64,000 nt of DNA from Renibacterium sp043789415 (lineage in GTDB: Bacteria > Actinomycetota > Actinomycetes > Actinomycetales > Micrococcaceae): positions 124,001 through 188,000 of the forward strand of contig NZ_JBDLLW010000001.1 in assembly GCF_043789415.1 (NCBI RefSeq), in the 5' to 3' direction. A program made the translations under genes and the position numbers. The notes beneath the pieces were generated by a model. It saw only the letters and a program-made list of their open reading frames with translations, made no database searches and was not told the origin of the DNA. Below are positions 1-8,158 of this stretch, piece by piece. Position 1 is the first letter of the stretch, and each line of letters begins with the position of its first letter.

Positions 1-1
1 T

Positions 2-274
2 GAAATCCAGATCGCTTATGCGATCGGGCAAGCCCGCCCGGTAGGCACCTATGTGGAGACCTTCGGCACCGAGACGGTCGATCCGGCGAAGATCGGCGAG
101 GCGATTCGGGAGGTCTTCGATCTGCGGCCTCAGGCGATCATCAACGATCTGGATCTGAAGCGTCCGATCTATGCAAAAACTGCGGCACACGGACACTTCG
201 GCCGCGAAGACCCCGATTTCACCTGGGAAAAGCTCGACCGGGTGGATGCGCTGAAGGCGTTCTTCGGCGCCTGA
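2..274 (+). CDS. metK: S-adenosylmethionine synthetase, C-terminal fragment
   Basis: The open frame enters from the left edge and ends with TGA at 272-274, so only about the last 90 residues of MetK are present. MetK makes S-adenosylmethionine from methionine and ATP in the cytoplasm. Visible are AYAIGQARPVG near the window start and the terminal stretch with KTAAHGHFGR, both typical of the MetK C-terminal domain. The catalytic and ATP-binding parts lie outside the window. The first internal ATG (53) is not the true start. priA follows on the same strand, an order known in actinobacteria. Confidence 0.95.
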   Translation, partial: EIQIAYAIGQARPVGTYVETFGTETVDPAKIGEAIREVFDLRPQAIINDLDLKRPIYAKTAAHGHFGREDPDFTWEKLDRVDALKAFFGA

Positions 275-297
275 GCGATGGCTGCCGGGGGCCCAAC

Positions 298-329
298 GTC
301 AGGATGAAGCCGACGAAGAATGTCCTGAC
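298..329 (+). terminator. Weak hairpin after metK
   Basis: GTCAGGA at 298-304 can pair with TCCTGAC at 323-329 between the metK stop and priA. There is no T-run after it, so a terminator role is only possible. A TAACTAG-like AT patch and a good ribosome binding site (AAGGAG, 362-367) follow, so priA may have its own promoter here. Confidence 0.3.
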
Positions 330-371
330 CACGTGATTAACTAGAGGCACCATCGTCTGCTAAGGAGTGCC

Positions 372-2405
372 TTGACGACCGAAGCACTATTGCCGTTGCC
401 TGATAGCTCGGAGCCCGAGCTATCAGCCGGGCAATTACCCATCGCCCGGGTGCTCATAGAGTCGTCATTGCCGCATCTGGACCGCCCTTTTGATTATCGG
501 GTACCTCCTGAACTCGATCATTCCGCCCAGCCCGGCGTGCGGGTCAAGGTGAGATTCGCTGGTCAGGAGTTGAATGGTTTCCTGCTGGAGAGAGCGGCCA
601 CTGCCAGCACGGAGCGTCGTCTAGCCCCGCTCAGCAAAGTGGTGAGCCCGCTTCGAGTGCTCACTCCGGAGATCCTTCACTTGGCGAACAGCGTCGCGGC
701 CCGCTATGCGGGCACCGTTTCCGATGTGCTGCGGGTCGCGGTGCCGCCCCGGATGGCTAAAGCTGAACAGGGTTTCGTCGCTGTGGAGGACGTGGCGCCC
801 CCGGTTTTCCCGCTTCGCCCGGAGCTCTTCCGGGGCTACCATCTAGCCCAGCCCTTTATGGAGCATCTGGCCGCCGGGGGCTCGCCGCGCGCGGCTCTTT
901 CGGCGCTCAAGGCTTATGGCGAATCCTCCTGGCACCATCAACTAGCTCAGCTGATCGCGGTCTGCGCAGGCAGCGGCAGGGGAGCGATCGCGGTAGTACC
1001 TGATCAACGAGATCTCGATCTACTGTGTGCGGCAGTCAGCGAGTTACTCGGTGAGCAAAGCTACGTCAGGCTCACCGCCGATGACGGGCCCACTCCCAGA
1101 TATCGTAGCTTCCTCAAGCTGCTCAGCGGAGAATGCAAAATCGCTCTCGGGACTCGTTCTGCCGCCTTTGCGCCGGTGAAAAATCTCGGTTTGCTGTGTT
1201 GCTGGGATGACGGAGACGATCTGCTGATCGAAAGGCGCGCGCCTTATCAGCATGCCCGGGAGGTGCTCTTGCTGCGAGCTGAGCAGCAGGGCGCGGCGCT
1301 CTTACTCGCTGCGTTCTCTCGTAGCACCGAGGTGGAAAGGCTGCTGAAGACGGGCTGGATTCAGTCGATCACCCCCCAGCGCTCAACCACTAGAAAACTC
1401 GCCGCCCGGGTGGTGAGCACCACCGACAGCTTCGAGACCGAGCGAGATCCGCTGGCGGCTCTGGCCAGGCTTCCGCACCGTGCCTGGGAGATCGCTCAGC
1501 AAGGGCTGCTCAGCGGTCCAGTGCTGGTCCAAGTGGCCCGTGGTGGCTACCTTCCGGCAATGGCCTGCGAGACGTGCCGGCAATCGGCTCGTTGCCGACA
1601 CTGCGCGGGTCCACTGGGGCAGAACCAAGCTGGTGCTGAGGTGCAATGCCGATGGTGCGGCACCCCGGAGAACAACTTCAACTGCCAGCACTGCGGCGGG
1701 CAGCAACTCCGTCGTACGGTCAGCGGAGCTGGGCGTACCGCAGAGGAATTGGGCAGGGCTTTCCCTCAAGCCCAGGTGATCTCATCGGCAGGAGATCATG
1801 TCAAAGCCGCTGTTCCGGATAAACCGGCGCTCGTGGTGGCCACGGTGGGAGCCGAACCGGTGGCTCCTCAGGGTTATGCGGCAGCTTTGCTGCTGGACGG
1901 GGACACCCTGATGAGGCGTGAGAACCTGCGCGCGGCAGAGGAAGCGGCACGGCGCTGGTTCTCTGCCGCTGCTCTGGTCCGTTCTGCGGAGGAGGGTGGC
2001 ACCGTGGTACTCACGGCTTCTCAGAGCGAAGCCGCCGCCGCCATGGTGCGCTGGGATCCAGCGGGTTTTGCAGAGCGGGAATTCGCGCAACGCTCAGAAC
2101 TCGGACTGCCACCGGCGGTCAGGCTGGTGGCGGTCACCGGATCGGTCCTAGCGGTTAAGGACTTTGTCGCACGCCTGGAGATTCCGCAAAAGCATCCAGC
2201 GGTTCGGGTGGTGGGACCGACTCTGATCGCTTTACCCGCAGCTGCTAGTGAGCCCGAGGACGCCGAATATCGCACGCTGGTCTTCATCCCTTATGCCAGC
2301 GCGCAGAGCTTGCTAGCGGAGATCCGGGCGGTCAAGGCCAGCCTTTCGGCTTCTCGTCACCCGGAACCGGTGCAGATCCGCTGCGATGGAGTCGATGTAT
2401 TGTGA
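372..2405 (+). CDS. priA: Primosomal protein N' (PriA), helicase-degenerate actinobacterial type
   Basis: 677 residues, starting at TTG 372 with AAGGAG five bases upstream. PriA recognises stalled forks and reloads the replisome. Recognisable are the N-terminal DNA-binding part (DRPFDYRVP, GVRVKVRFAG) and, at about residues 395-445, the zinc-binding cysteine pairs CETC, CRHC, CRWC and CQHC. The helicase core is degenerate: where a Walker A GxGKT would be expected the protein reads CAGSGRGAIAV, and no DEAH box is evident. This loss is established for actinobacterial PriA, which is thought to act as a structural primosome factor without helicase activity. It follows metK; the def and fmt genes often found next are replaced here by a MarR/VOC pair. 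Confidence 0.92.
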   Translation: MTTEALLPLPDSSEPELSAGQLPIARVLIESSLPHLDRPFDYRVPPELDHSAQPGVRVKVRFAGQELNGFLLERAATASTERRLAPLSKVVSPLRVLTPEILHLANSVAARYAGTVSDVLRVAVPPRMAKAEQGFVAVEDVAPPVFPLRPELFRGYHLAQPFMEHLAAGGSPRAALSALKAYGESSWHHQLAQLIAVCAGSGRGAIAVVPDQRDLDLLCAAVSELLGEQSYVRLTADDGPTPRYRSFLKLLSGECKIALGTRSAAFAPVKNLGLLCCWDDGDDLLIERRAPYQHAREVLLLRAEQQGAALLLAAFSRSTEVERLLKTGWIQSITPQRSTTRKLAARVVSTTDSFETERDPLAALARLPHRAWEIAQQGLLSGPVLVQVARGGYLPAMACETCRQSARCRHCAGPLGQNQAGAEVQCRWCGTPENNFNCQHCGGQQLRRTVSGAGRTAEELGRAFPQAQVISSAGDHVKAAVPDKPALVVATVGAEPVAPQGYAAALLLDGDTLMRRENLRAAEEAARRWFSAAALVRSAEEGGTVVLTASQSEAAAAMVRWDPAGFAEREFAQRSELGLPPAVRLVAVTGSVLAVKDFVARLEIPQKHPAVRVVGPTLIALPAAASEPEDAEYRTLVFIPYASAQSLLAEIRAVKASLSASRHPEPVQIRCDGVDVL

Positions 2406-2412
2406 CCACGAG

Positions 2413-2871
2413 CTAACTGGCCGACATCGGCTCTGACAGGGCAGCGATACAGCTGGTCAACAGGCTCATCAGAGATTCCTGCTCAGTTGCATCGAGATCT
2501 CGAAGCATCCGATCCTCCACGGATTTAACCGCGCGGCTGGCCGCCGTCAGCTTTTTTCGGCCGAGTGCAGTGAGCTGAGCGGGCAAGGCCCGTCCGACCG
2601 GGGCTGCCTCGGGCCGGGTGATCAGGCCATCGCGTTCGAGGGCTTGTAACAGGACGTTCATTGACTGCCGCGAGACGAAGGTTCCTCGGGCCAGCTCGGA
2701 ATTCGACAGTCCCGGCCGCTGAGCCAGATGCTCGAGGCAGGAGTACTGCGATACCGTCATCCCCAGCGGGCGCAATACCGCGTCCATGGCTGAGCGCAGC
2801 GAGCTGGTCGCCTGCTTGAGGGTGTATCCCACCGAGCTTCTTAGATTCACTCTGTTGCCGCTTTGACTCAT
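2413..2871 (-). CDS. MarR-family transcriptional regulator
   Basis: 152 residues if started at ATG 2871 (MSQSGNRVNLR); a longer frame to 2940 would run through the operator region and overlap the next gene, so it is rejected. The winged helix-turn-helix spans about residues 35-100 (LGMTVSQYSCLEHLAQRPGLSNSELARGT, FVSRQSMNVLL, then a wing LERDGLITR). The helices at both ends would form the dimer interface. MarR proteins usually repress themselves and a neighbour and release DNA on binding small phenolic or oxidised ligands. It is divergent from a VOC-fold protein with two copies of a TGTCA-type palindrome between them, so that gene is the likely target. The ligand is unknown. Confidence 0.88.
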   Translation of the reverse strand: MSQSGNRVNLRSSVGYTLKQATSSLRSAMDAVLRPLGMTVSQYSCLEHLAQRPGLSNSELARGTFVSRQSMNVLLQALERDGLITRPEAAPVGRALPAQLTALGRKKLTAASRAVKSVEDRMLRDLDATEQESLMSLLTSCIAALSEPMSAS

Positions 2872-2915
2872 GTCAGTATTTTGACATATATTAGATATGT
2901 CAGGATATTGACATA
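2869..2915. promoter_or_regulatory. Twin palindromic operator and divergent promoter, MarR/VOC
   Basis: Two inverted repeats of the same design lie 27 bp apart centre to centre: CATGTCA-N6-TGACATA (2869-2888, one arm mismatch) and TATGTCA-N6-TGACATA (2896-2915, perfect). A promoter for the VOC gene fits inside: TTGACA (2881-2886), 17-bp spacer, GATATT (2904-2909). The first repeat also covers the MarR start codon. A dimer on either site would block the VOC promoter and probably the MarR promoter. The assignment to this MarR protein is inferred from position. Confidence 0.7.
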
Positions 2916-2930
2916 GAAGGAGATTCTGCC

Positions 2931-3299
2931 ATGACGACAATCGGCCCCGATTTTATTTCCCTGCAAGTGCGTGATCTGGAGCGTTCAGCAGCTTTTTATC
3001 AGGAACTGCTTGGCCTGAGCCGGGCTAAGGTGAGCCCGCCCCACGCGGTGGTCTTCGATACCCGGCCGATCGCCTTTGCGGTGCGGGATGCTTTGCCAGG
3101 AACCGATCTGGAGGGGGTCTCTCAGCTAGGGGAGGGCGTTGGGATCTGGCTGCTCGCCGAGAACGCTCAGCAGCTCCACGACGCACTGAAGGCCGCCGAC
3201 GTGCAGATCATCTCAGCACCCATCGATGGACCCTTCGGCCGAACCTTCACTTTTGCCGATCCGGATGGTTATCGAGTGACCATCCACGACGGCGAATGA
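2931..3299 (+). CDS. VOC-superfamily (glyoxalase/dioxygenase-fold) protein
   Basis: 122 residues from ATG 2931 with GAAGGAGA upstream. The vicinal oxygen chelate fold shows in the opening FISLQVRDLERSAAFYQELLGL and the ending FTFADPDGYRVTIHD, about one fold of two beta-alpha-beta modules. Members include glyoxalases, extradiol dioxygenases and antibiotic-binding proteins; the substrate cannot be told from sequence. The expected first metal-binding His near the N-terminus is not obvious (SLQV), so it may bind ligand rather than catalyse. It is divergent from a MarR regulator and probably controlled by it, which suggests detoxification of a small organic compound. Confidence 0.82.
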   Translation: MTTIGPDFISLQVRDLERSAAFYQELLGLSRAKVSPPHAVVFDTRPIAFAVRDALPGTDLEGVSQLGEGVGIWLLAENAQQLHDALKAADVQIISAPIDGPFGRTFTFADPDGYRVTIHDGE

Positions 3300-3327
3300 G
3301 TGGTTTCGAGAAGTCAGGGGCTCTGGG

Positions 3328-3756
3328 GTGAGTGCCTGGCTGGGTGTGGTTTCTTTCGAGCACGTCCGTCGGGCGGTCAGCCTCGGCATCGCTCAAATAG
3401 GGCACGGAAAGCGCGCAGGCTTGCTCCGCATGCACGCCGGTGACACGCTGATCTACTATTCATCCGTCGAAAGAATCGGAGATCGAACGCCTTTGCAGCA
3501 GTTCACCGCTATCGCGGAGATCGCCGATGACGAGATCTGGCAGGCTGATGAAGGCGATTTCAAGCCCTTTCGACGTCGGGCCCGCTATCTCGATACCGCG
3601 CCTGTCGAGCTGGCGTCGGTTCGCAATCAACTGCATCTGACAGCTGAAGCGAACTGGGGTTATCAATTGCGGCGCAATATCGTTCCCCTGGATGAGCACG
3701 ATGCGAATCTCCTGCGATCCATGATGGAGGGTGGAGCGGTCGGCCAGCCGGCCTGA
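3328..3756 (+). CDS. EVE-domain (PUA-like) protein
   Basis: 142 residues from GTG 3328. The whole protein matches the EVE fold, which is related to PUA and YTH domains: WLGVVSFEHVRRAV at the start, GKRAGLLRMHAGDTLIYY in the centre, then FTAIAEIADDEIW and FRRRARYLD. EVE domains bind modified bases in nucleic acid and often occur near restriction or RNA-modification genes. No such partner is visible here. It lies 28 bases after the VOC gene on the same strand and could be co-transcribed. Its role is unknown; binding a modified base is an inference from the family. Confidence 0.8.
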   Translation: MSAWLGVVSFEHVRRAVSLGIAQIGHGKRAGLLRMHAGDTLIYYSSVERIGDRTPLQQFTAIAEIADDEIWQADEGDFKPFRRRARYLDTAPVELASVRNQLHLTAEANWGYQLRRNIVPLDEHDANLLRSMMEGGAVGQPA

Positions 3757-3798
3757 AGTCTCTGATCGAGTTCGTCCGTAGCCTTGCCGGGGCTTTGA

Positions 3799-4662
3799 TC
3801 AGCGCTCGGCCTTGGAGCTTCTGCGCAGAGTTGAGGCGATCATTCGATCGAGTAGGCGATCGGGCAGGAAGCGAATCAGCCGGCTCATCACGGCGGCGTC
3901 CCGCCCGATGGTGTATCTCGGGCGGGAGCGCTCGGCGGTGACCGCTCGCAGTACTGTCTTTGCCGCCTGTTCCGAGCTAACCCCGGCTTGCTCCATAGAC
4001 GCGGTATAGCTGAGGAATGTCTGCATGGTGTCGTTGTAGCGGGAGCGCTGCTCCGGCGTCATTCGCTCGAGCAGGCTGTGAGCCATCTCTTCGCCGCGGA
4101 CCGCCATATCGGTGCGCATTCCGCCCGGCTCGACTACCACGACCTGCACGCCGTGCGGCGCGAGTTCCTGACGAAGCGCGTCGCTGATCCCCTCCACTGC
4201 GAATTTGCTGCCTGAGTACGCCCCGAAGGCGGGCAGTGCAACCCGTCCGCCCACTGAAGAGATGTTCACCACTCGACCTTTGCTGCGGTGCAGGGATGGC
4301 AGTAGCGCCTGGGTGAGAGCGATCAGCCCGAAGACATTGACGTCGAAGACCTTCCGCCAGGTCTCCAGGGGCATGGTCTCCACGGGGGCGTTCGCTGCAA
4401 AGCCCGCGTTGTTGATCACGGCGCGCAGGGGTTTCCCTAGGGTGTTCATTCTCTCCACCAGCTGAGCGATCTGGCTGGGCTCGGTGACGTCCAGCAGTAT
4501 TGGCTCCAGTCCAGGCCGACGAAGTCGCTCGGCGTCCTGCTCTCGCCGTACCCCCGCCAGGACATGAAAGCCTTGTTCTGCCAGGAGCCTGGCGGTTGCC
4601 GCTCCTAGCCCGGTGGATGCGCCGCTGATGACGATCACTTCATTTTCATATGACGTTGACAT
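3799..4662 (-). CDS. Short-chain dehydrogenase/reductase (SDR)
   Basis: 287 residues, ATG at 4662. Classical SDR features are in order: nucleotide-binding SGASTGLGAATA at residues 13-24, NNAG near residue 85, a catalytic Ser in VNISSVGG, and YSGSK (Tyr and Lys of the active site) near residue 150, followed by VVVEPGGMRTDM. No Arg-rich NADP signature was resolved. A long C-terminal tail with positively charged residues (LLDRMIASTLRRSSK) resembles SDRs that act on hydrophobic alcohols. The gene is divergent from a TetR regulator, and a 12-bp inverted repeat covers its first codons, so it is probably repressed by that regulator. Substrate unknown. Confidence 0.87.
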   Translation of the reverse strand: MSTSYENEVIVISGASTGLGAATARLLAEQGFHVLAGVRREQDAERLRRPGLEPILLDVTEPSQIAQLVERMNTLGKPLRAVINNAGFAANAPVETMPLETWRKVFDVNVFGLIALTQALLPSLHRSKGRVVNISSVGGRVALPAFGAYSGSKFAVEGISDALRQELAPHGVQVVVVEPGGMRTDMAVRGEEMAHSLLERMTPEQRSRYNDTMQTFLSYTASMEQAGVSSEQAAKTVLRAVTAERSRPRYTIGRDAAVMSRLIRFLPDRLLDRMIASTLRRSSKAER

Positions 4663-4703
4663 ATGAAAATGCTAACACTCTATGTGACAGTGTCAAGTAA
4701 ACT
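4641..4703. promoter_or_regulatory. Inverted repeats and leaderless promoter, SDR/TetR
   Basis: A perfect 12-bp inverted repeat, CATTTTCATATG (4641-4652) and CATATGAAAATG (4660-4671), overlaps the SDR start codon. A second, TGACA-g-TGTCA (4685-4695), lies just upstream of a TAAACT -10 box (4698-4703) that ends 6 bases before the tetR ATG at 4710. The second repeat would sit in the spacer of a leaderless tetR promoter and suits autorepression. A TTGACA at 4656-4661 is also present inside the first repeat. Which repeat the TetR protein uses is not known. Confidence 0.6.
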
Positions 4704-4709
4704 GTTCGT

Positions 4710-5279
4710 ATGACTACTCGGGCCGAGACCGCGGCTGCTACCCGCCGGGCTCTGATCGGTGCTGCGGCAGAGCTCCTGGATGAAGGCGGACCGAACGCCG
4801 TCACGCTGCGCGCCGTCGGTGCGCGGGCCGGTACTTCACGCGGCGCCCCTTATGGACATTTCGAGAATAAGGAAGAGCTGCTGACCGCATTGGCCGTCGA
4901 GGGATGGCTCCGGGTGAGTGAATGGCTCGAGCAATTTCAGGCCGCTGCTGAGGTGCCAGCCCCGCAGCGACTACAGCGCGCCCTGGCCATGATGCTCAGC
5001 GTCGCGCGGGAGCAGCCACATCTGTATGCCTTGATGTTCAGCACTCCCCAGAGCAATCCCGAGCCTCTGCTGCAAGCGGCCTCGAACGCCCAGGAGCTGT
5101 TCCTGGCGATCATCGCCGAAAGCGTGAACAGAGCGGATGCGCGAAAGATCGGCGCCTTGCTCATCTCGACGACGCACGGCATCGCCGGTATAGAGCGTGC
5201 CGGGCACCTCGGCAGCGAAAAGTGGGGCGTCACCGGCGATGAGCTTCTTGAGCTAATCGTTCAGCGGTTCACCAACTAA
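4710..5279 (+). CDS. TetR/AcrR-family transcriptional regulator
   Basis: 189 residues from ATG 4710, probably leaderless (TAAACT six bases upstream). The N-terminal helix-turn-helix is typical: ALIGAAAELLDEGGPNAVTLRAVGARAGTSRGAPYGHFENKEELL, residues 14-58. The rest is a helical ligand-binding domain, including QPHLYALMFS, common in the TetR_C_33-like group. These proteins usually repress a divergent neighbour, here the SDR gene. It converges on the glycosyltransferase gene, 22 bases away. The inducer is unknown. Confidence 0.9.
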   Translation: MTTRAETAAATRRALIGAAAELLDEGGPNAVTLRAVGARAGTSRGAPYGHFENKEELLTALAVEGWLRVSEWLEQFQAAAEVPAPQRLQRALAMMLSVAREQPHLYALMFSTPQSNPEPLLQAASNAQELFLAIIAESVNRADARKIGALLISTTHGIAGIERAGHLGSEKWGVTGDELLELIVQRFTN

Positions 5280-5301
5280 TGGCGACCTTCGAAATTGGCG
5301 G

Positions 5302-6384
5302 TCAGCGCCTCACTCGATGGAGTTGAGCTGCTTCCTCGGCCATTGAGAGCAGAGCCTGGGCTGAACGCTCCCAGCTGTAGCTGGCGGCGCGCTGCAGTGA
5401 AGCCACGGAGCGACGTCGCCACTCCTCGGGTTCGGCGAGGGCCTGAACCGCGCGGGCAAAGGCTGCTGGGTCCTCTGCTGGGACGTAACTCGCGGCGTCT
5501 CCGCCCACTTCTCGGAAGATCTCGGTATCCGCCACGACGACTGGAGTGCCCAAGGTCATTGCCTCGACCAAGGGGAGGCCATAACCTTCAGCTTTGGAGA
5601 GCGTCACCACGGCAGTGGCTCGCAGCACTAAATCGTCGTATTCCTGATCGCTGACCCCGTTGTGGAAGATCACCCGGGCACCTTGAGGGATCAGTGCTTC
5701 CAGCTCGGTGCGACGCTCCGGAGTGATCCGGCTCAGCAGGTGCAAGGAGAAATCCGGAAGATCGGACATTCCCTTCAGCATGGTCTCCACATTCTTATAA
5801 GGCATGAAGGAGCCCATATAGATCAGGGTTTTCTCCGGTGATATCACCGGATCGCGAGGGGTTTTCCCGGGCTGCGGGGCGTTGCCGATGATTCGAATCG
5901 GCCGCTGGGTGAGCCGGAATTCCTCGATCAGCCGTTTCGACGTCCACGAGATGGTGGCCACGAGGTCTGCCCGGTTGAGTAAGAGCCGCTGAGGCCAGTA
6001 GGCCTTGTGATAGAGCCGCCACAGCACGCGGACGGGCAACGGCAAGAACCCCGGTGGCTCGGGGTGCTGATAGTAGATCAGATCCTGCAGGGTCAAGATC
6101 AGGCCGTACTTCCTGCCCCAGGAACCCATGGTCTGCAAGGGAGTGAAGACCGCGTCCGGGTTGAGCGGATTGACTTTCCGGGAGACGAACAATTCCATCG
6201 GAGACAGCGGGCTATTGACCTTGATCCAGGGCACCTCGGGCAGCAGCTGGAGCTGCCGCTCATCGTTGATCAGCATGGTGACATCGGCGATCTTGGCGGT
6301 CGCCTCGATGAGGCTGGATCCATAACGGCTGATGCCGTCGTGAAAATCAGTGCGGGTGAACCGGGCGTCCATCACAATTTTCAT
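5302..6384 (-). CDS. GT4-type glycosyltransferase
   Basis: 360 residues, ATG 6384, overlapping the upstream hydrolase by ATGA. It has the two-Rossmann GT-B layout: an acceptor-side N-terminal half (MKIVMDARFTRTDFHDGISRYG) and a nucleotide-sugar-binding half with TLIYMGSFMPYKNVETML and the E-x7-E type motif in SKAEGYGLPLVEAM followed by TPVVVADTEIFREVGGD. There is no signal peptide, so it works at the cytoplasmic side. The family transfers sugars from NDP- or phospho-sugars to lipids or polysaccharides. Here it is the last gene of an operon with a reductase and a hydrolase, not in a polysaccharide cluster; the acceptor is unknown. Confidence 0.85.
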   Translation of the reverse strand: MKIVMDARFTRTDFHDGISRYGSSLIEATAKIADVTMLINDERQLQLLPEVPWIKVNSPLSPMELFVSRKVNPLNPDAVFTPLQTMGSWGRKYGLILTLQDLIYYQHPEPPGFLPLPVRVLWRLYHKAYWPQRLLLNRADLVATISWTSKRLIEEFRLTQRPIRIIGNAPQPGKTPRDPVISPEKTLIYMGSFMPYKNVETMLKGMSDLPDFSLHLLSRITPERRTELEALIPQGARVIFHNGVSDQEYDDLVLRATAVVTLSKAEGYGLPLVEAMTLGTPVVVADTEIFREVGGDAASYVPAEDPAAFARAVQALAEPEEWRRRSVASLQRAASYSWERSAQALLSMAEEAAQLHRVRR

Positions 6385-7319
6385 GCATCGGCTTTCGAGG
6401 GGTGCGGATGTTCGGTCAAGAATCGTTCAATCGCCTGAGCGGCCTCGCCCGGCGTCTCGTAGTGAATGAGATGCCCGACGTCGTCAATCACCGTGAGCTC
6501 GCCGTGCGGCAGCTGAGCGAGCAACCGCTGCTGGGCGGGCAGGGCGGCTATTTCGTCTTTTTCACCGGCGACCAAGAGGGTGGGCAGGCTGAGCTGCTGT
6601 GCTACTTGCCGTACATTGCCGCTGATCGACGCTTTGAAGGCCTCGAGCAACATGTCTCGGTTAGCGAAGGAACTGAAATAGGCGTGATGCTGGGCGTGAA
6701 TGAAGCGCAACAGCTCTGGGTCTTTGGTCTTCGCCATAGTGTTGCTCATCACCTGCACGATCAGGCCACTGCGTAACAGTGCCTGCCCAAGGCCTTCAGG
6801 TAGCTTGGCCGAAGCCCAGTAATAGAACTGAGCGAGTTTGGACAGCACGCCGCGCGGGCCTTCCAGTGCGGGAGCAGCAATGGGATTGATCAGGATCAGT
6901 TCCGAGACCCGTCCGGGGTGCTCGGCGACGAAATGGCTCGCCACGATAGAGCCGAAGGAATGACCGATCAAGACCACCTCCTGGCCGAAGCCGAGAGCAT
7001 CGAGGAACTCCGCAAGGAACTCGGAGTAGCTCGCGATATTGTGCTCACGCCCGCGGAACGCCGTGGACTCACCGAAACCGGGCAGATCGGGCATCACCAG
7101 CCGGTGACGAGGCAAGGCCTCAACCACTCGTTCCAGGCCGTGATGATCGCCGCGGAATCCGTGCACTACGACAATGGTTCGTTCTTGGATCGGAGCGGAC
7201 TCAGTTGAGGCTGCATCTGCGGGTAGGGCGCGGTAATCCCAGTAACGGATGGTGGCGTTCGGCAATTCGAGCGAATGCTCCTGAACCCGATCTGAGAGCC
7301 GAGGGGAGTAGTTGTTCAT
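6381..7319 (-). CDS. Alpha/beta hydrolase
   Basis: 312 residues, ATG 7319. It overlaps both neighbours by four bases. The fold shows HGFRGDHHGLERV (oxyanion region), the nucleophile elbow GHSFGS near residue 120, an acid in AGEKDEIA and the catalytic His in DDVGHLIHYE. A cap region lies between residues about 150 and 215. No signal peptide is seen, so it is probably cytoplasmic. It could be an esterase, lipase or C-C hydrolase; sequence alone does not decide. Strict translational coupling with an aldo-keto reductase and a glycosyltransferase suggests a shared pathway. Confidence 0.87.
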   Translation of the reverse strand: MNNYSPRLSDRVQEHSLELPNATIRYWDYRALPADAASTESAPIQERTIVVVHGFRGDHHGLERVVEALPRHRLVMPDLPGFGESTAFRGREHNIASYSEFLAEFLDALGFGQEVVLIGHSFGSIVASHFVAEHPGRVSELILINPIAAPALEGPRGVLSKLAQFYYWASAKLPEGLGQALLRSGLIVQVMSNTMAKTKDPELLRFIHAQHHAYFSSFANRDMLLEAFKASISGNVRQVAQQLSLPTLLVAGEKDEIAALPAQQRLLAQLPHGELTVIDDVGHLIHYETPGEAAQAIERFLTEHPHPSKADA

Positions 7320-8149
7320 CCGACCGTCCTCGGATCGGAACCCACTCGCTGATGCCGATCGAGCTGGGCGATCCGTGCCAGTATCTGCGGGGAGAGCGCC
7401 TCCGCGGGCAGCTCGAAATTTTGCTTCATGCGTTCCGGGCTGGAGGCCTTAGGAATCGCACTCACCCCAAGATCCCGCAGCCAGCAGAGAGCCAGCTGGG
7501 CAACGCTGATCTGCAATTCCTGGGCGAGGCAGAGCAATTGCGGATCCTCGAGCAGCTTGCCCCTGGCCAGCGGGCTCCAAGCCTGAGTGAGGATGCCGTG
7601 CTGCGCGTGGAAAGCGCGCAGCGGCCCTTGCTGCAACCAAGGGTGCATTTCCACCTGGTTCACAGCGGGTATGACCGAGCTGTCCTGCAGCAATCGTTCG
7701 AGATGCTCGGGCAAGAAATTGCTCACCCCGATAGCGCGAACCCGGCCATCAGCGAGCAGCTTCTCGAAAGCCTGATACGTTTCGCGGTAGAGGTCTTGCT
7801 GGGGCGCTGGCCAGTGGATCAAGAAGAGATCCAGATAGTCCAGGCCGAGCCGTGCCATTGACTCATCGAAGCCGTGCAGCGCTTTATGGTAGCCCTGCTG
7901 GTCATTCCAGAGCTTGCTCGTGATGAACAGGTCCTCCCGGTTCACCAGGCCGTCGGCGATAGCTTCTCGGACGGCTTGTCCTACGCCCTCTTCGTTGAGG
8001 TAGAAAGCGGCGGTGTCGATCAGCCGGTAACCCGTTTCGAGGGCCTGCCGGACGAGCGTCCGGGTCTGCTGGGGCGGCACCTTGTAGACGCCGTAGCCCT
8101 GGGCTGGAATCCGGGCACCGGAATTGAGCGTCAGCAGCGGGGAGGTCAT
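7316..8149 (-). CDS. Aldo/keto reductase (AKR5-like)
   Basis: 277 residues, ATG 8149. The TIM-barrel AKR tetrad can be read: Asp in YRLIDTAAFY, Tyr in the same segment before LNEEGVG, Lys in LFITSKLWN and His in DLFLIHWP. IGVSNFLPEHLERLL and NQVEMHPWLQQ are family hallmarks. AKR5 enzymes reduce 2,5-diketo-gluconate, methylglyoxal and other carbonyls with NADPH. It lies 9 bases after the SorC regulator and overlaps the hydrolase downstream, so the regulator, reductase, hydrolase and glycosyltransferase form one probable transcript. True substrate unknown. Confidence 0.9.
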   Translation of the reverse strand: MTSPLLTLNSGARIPAQGYGVYKVPPQQTRTLVRQALETGYRLIDTAAFYLNEEGVGQAVREAIADGLVNREDLFITSKLWNDQQGYHKALHGFDESMARLGLDYLDLFLIHWPAPQQDLYRETYQAFEKLLADGRVRAIGVSNFLPEHLERLLQDSSVIPAVNQVEMHPWLQQGPLRAFHAQHGILTQAWSPLARGKLLEDPQLLCLAQELQISVAQLALCWLRDLGVSAIPKASSPERMKQNFELPAEALSPQILARIAQLDRHQRVGSDPRTVG

Positions 8150-8158
8150 GGTTCGACT

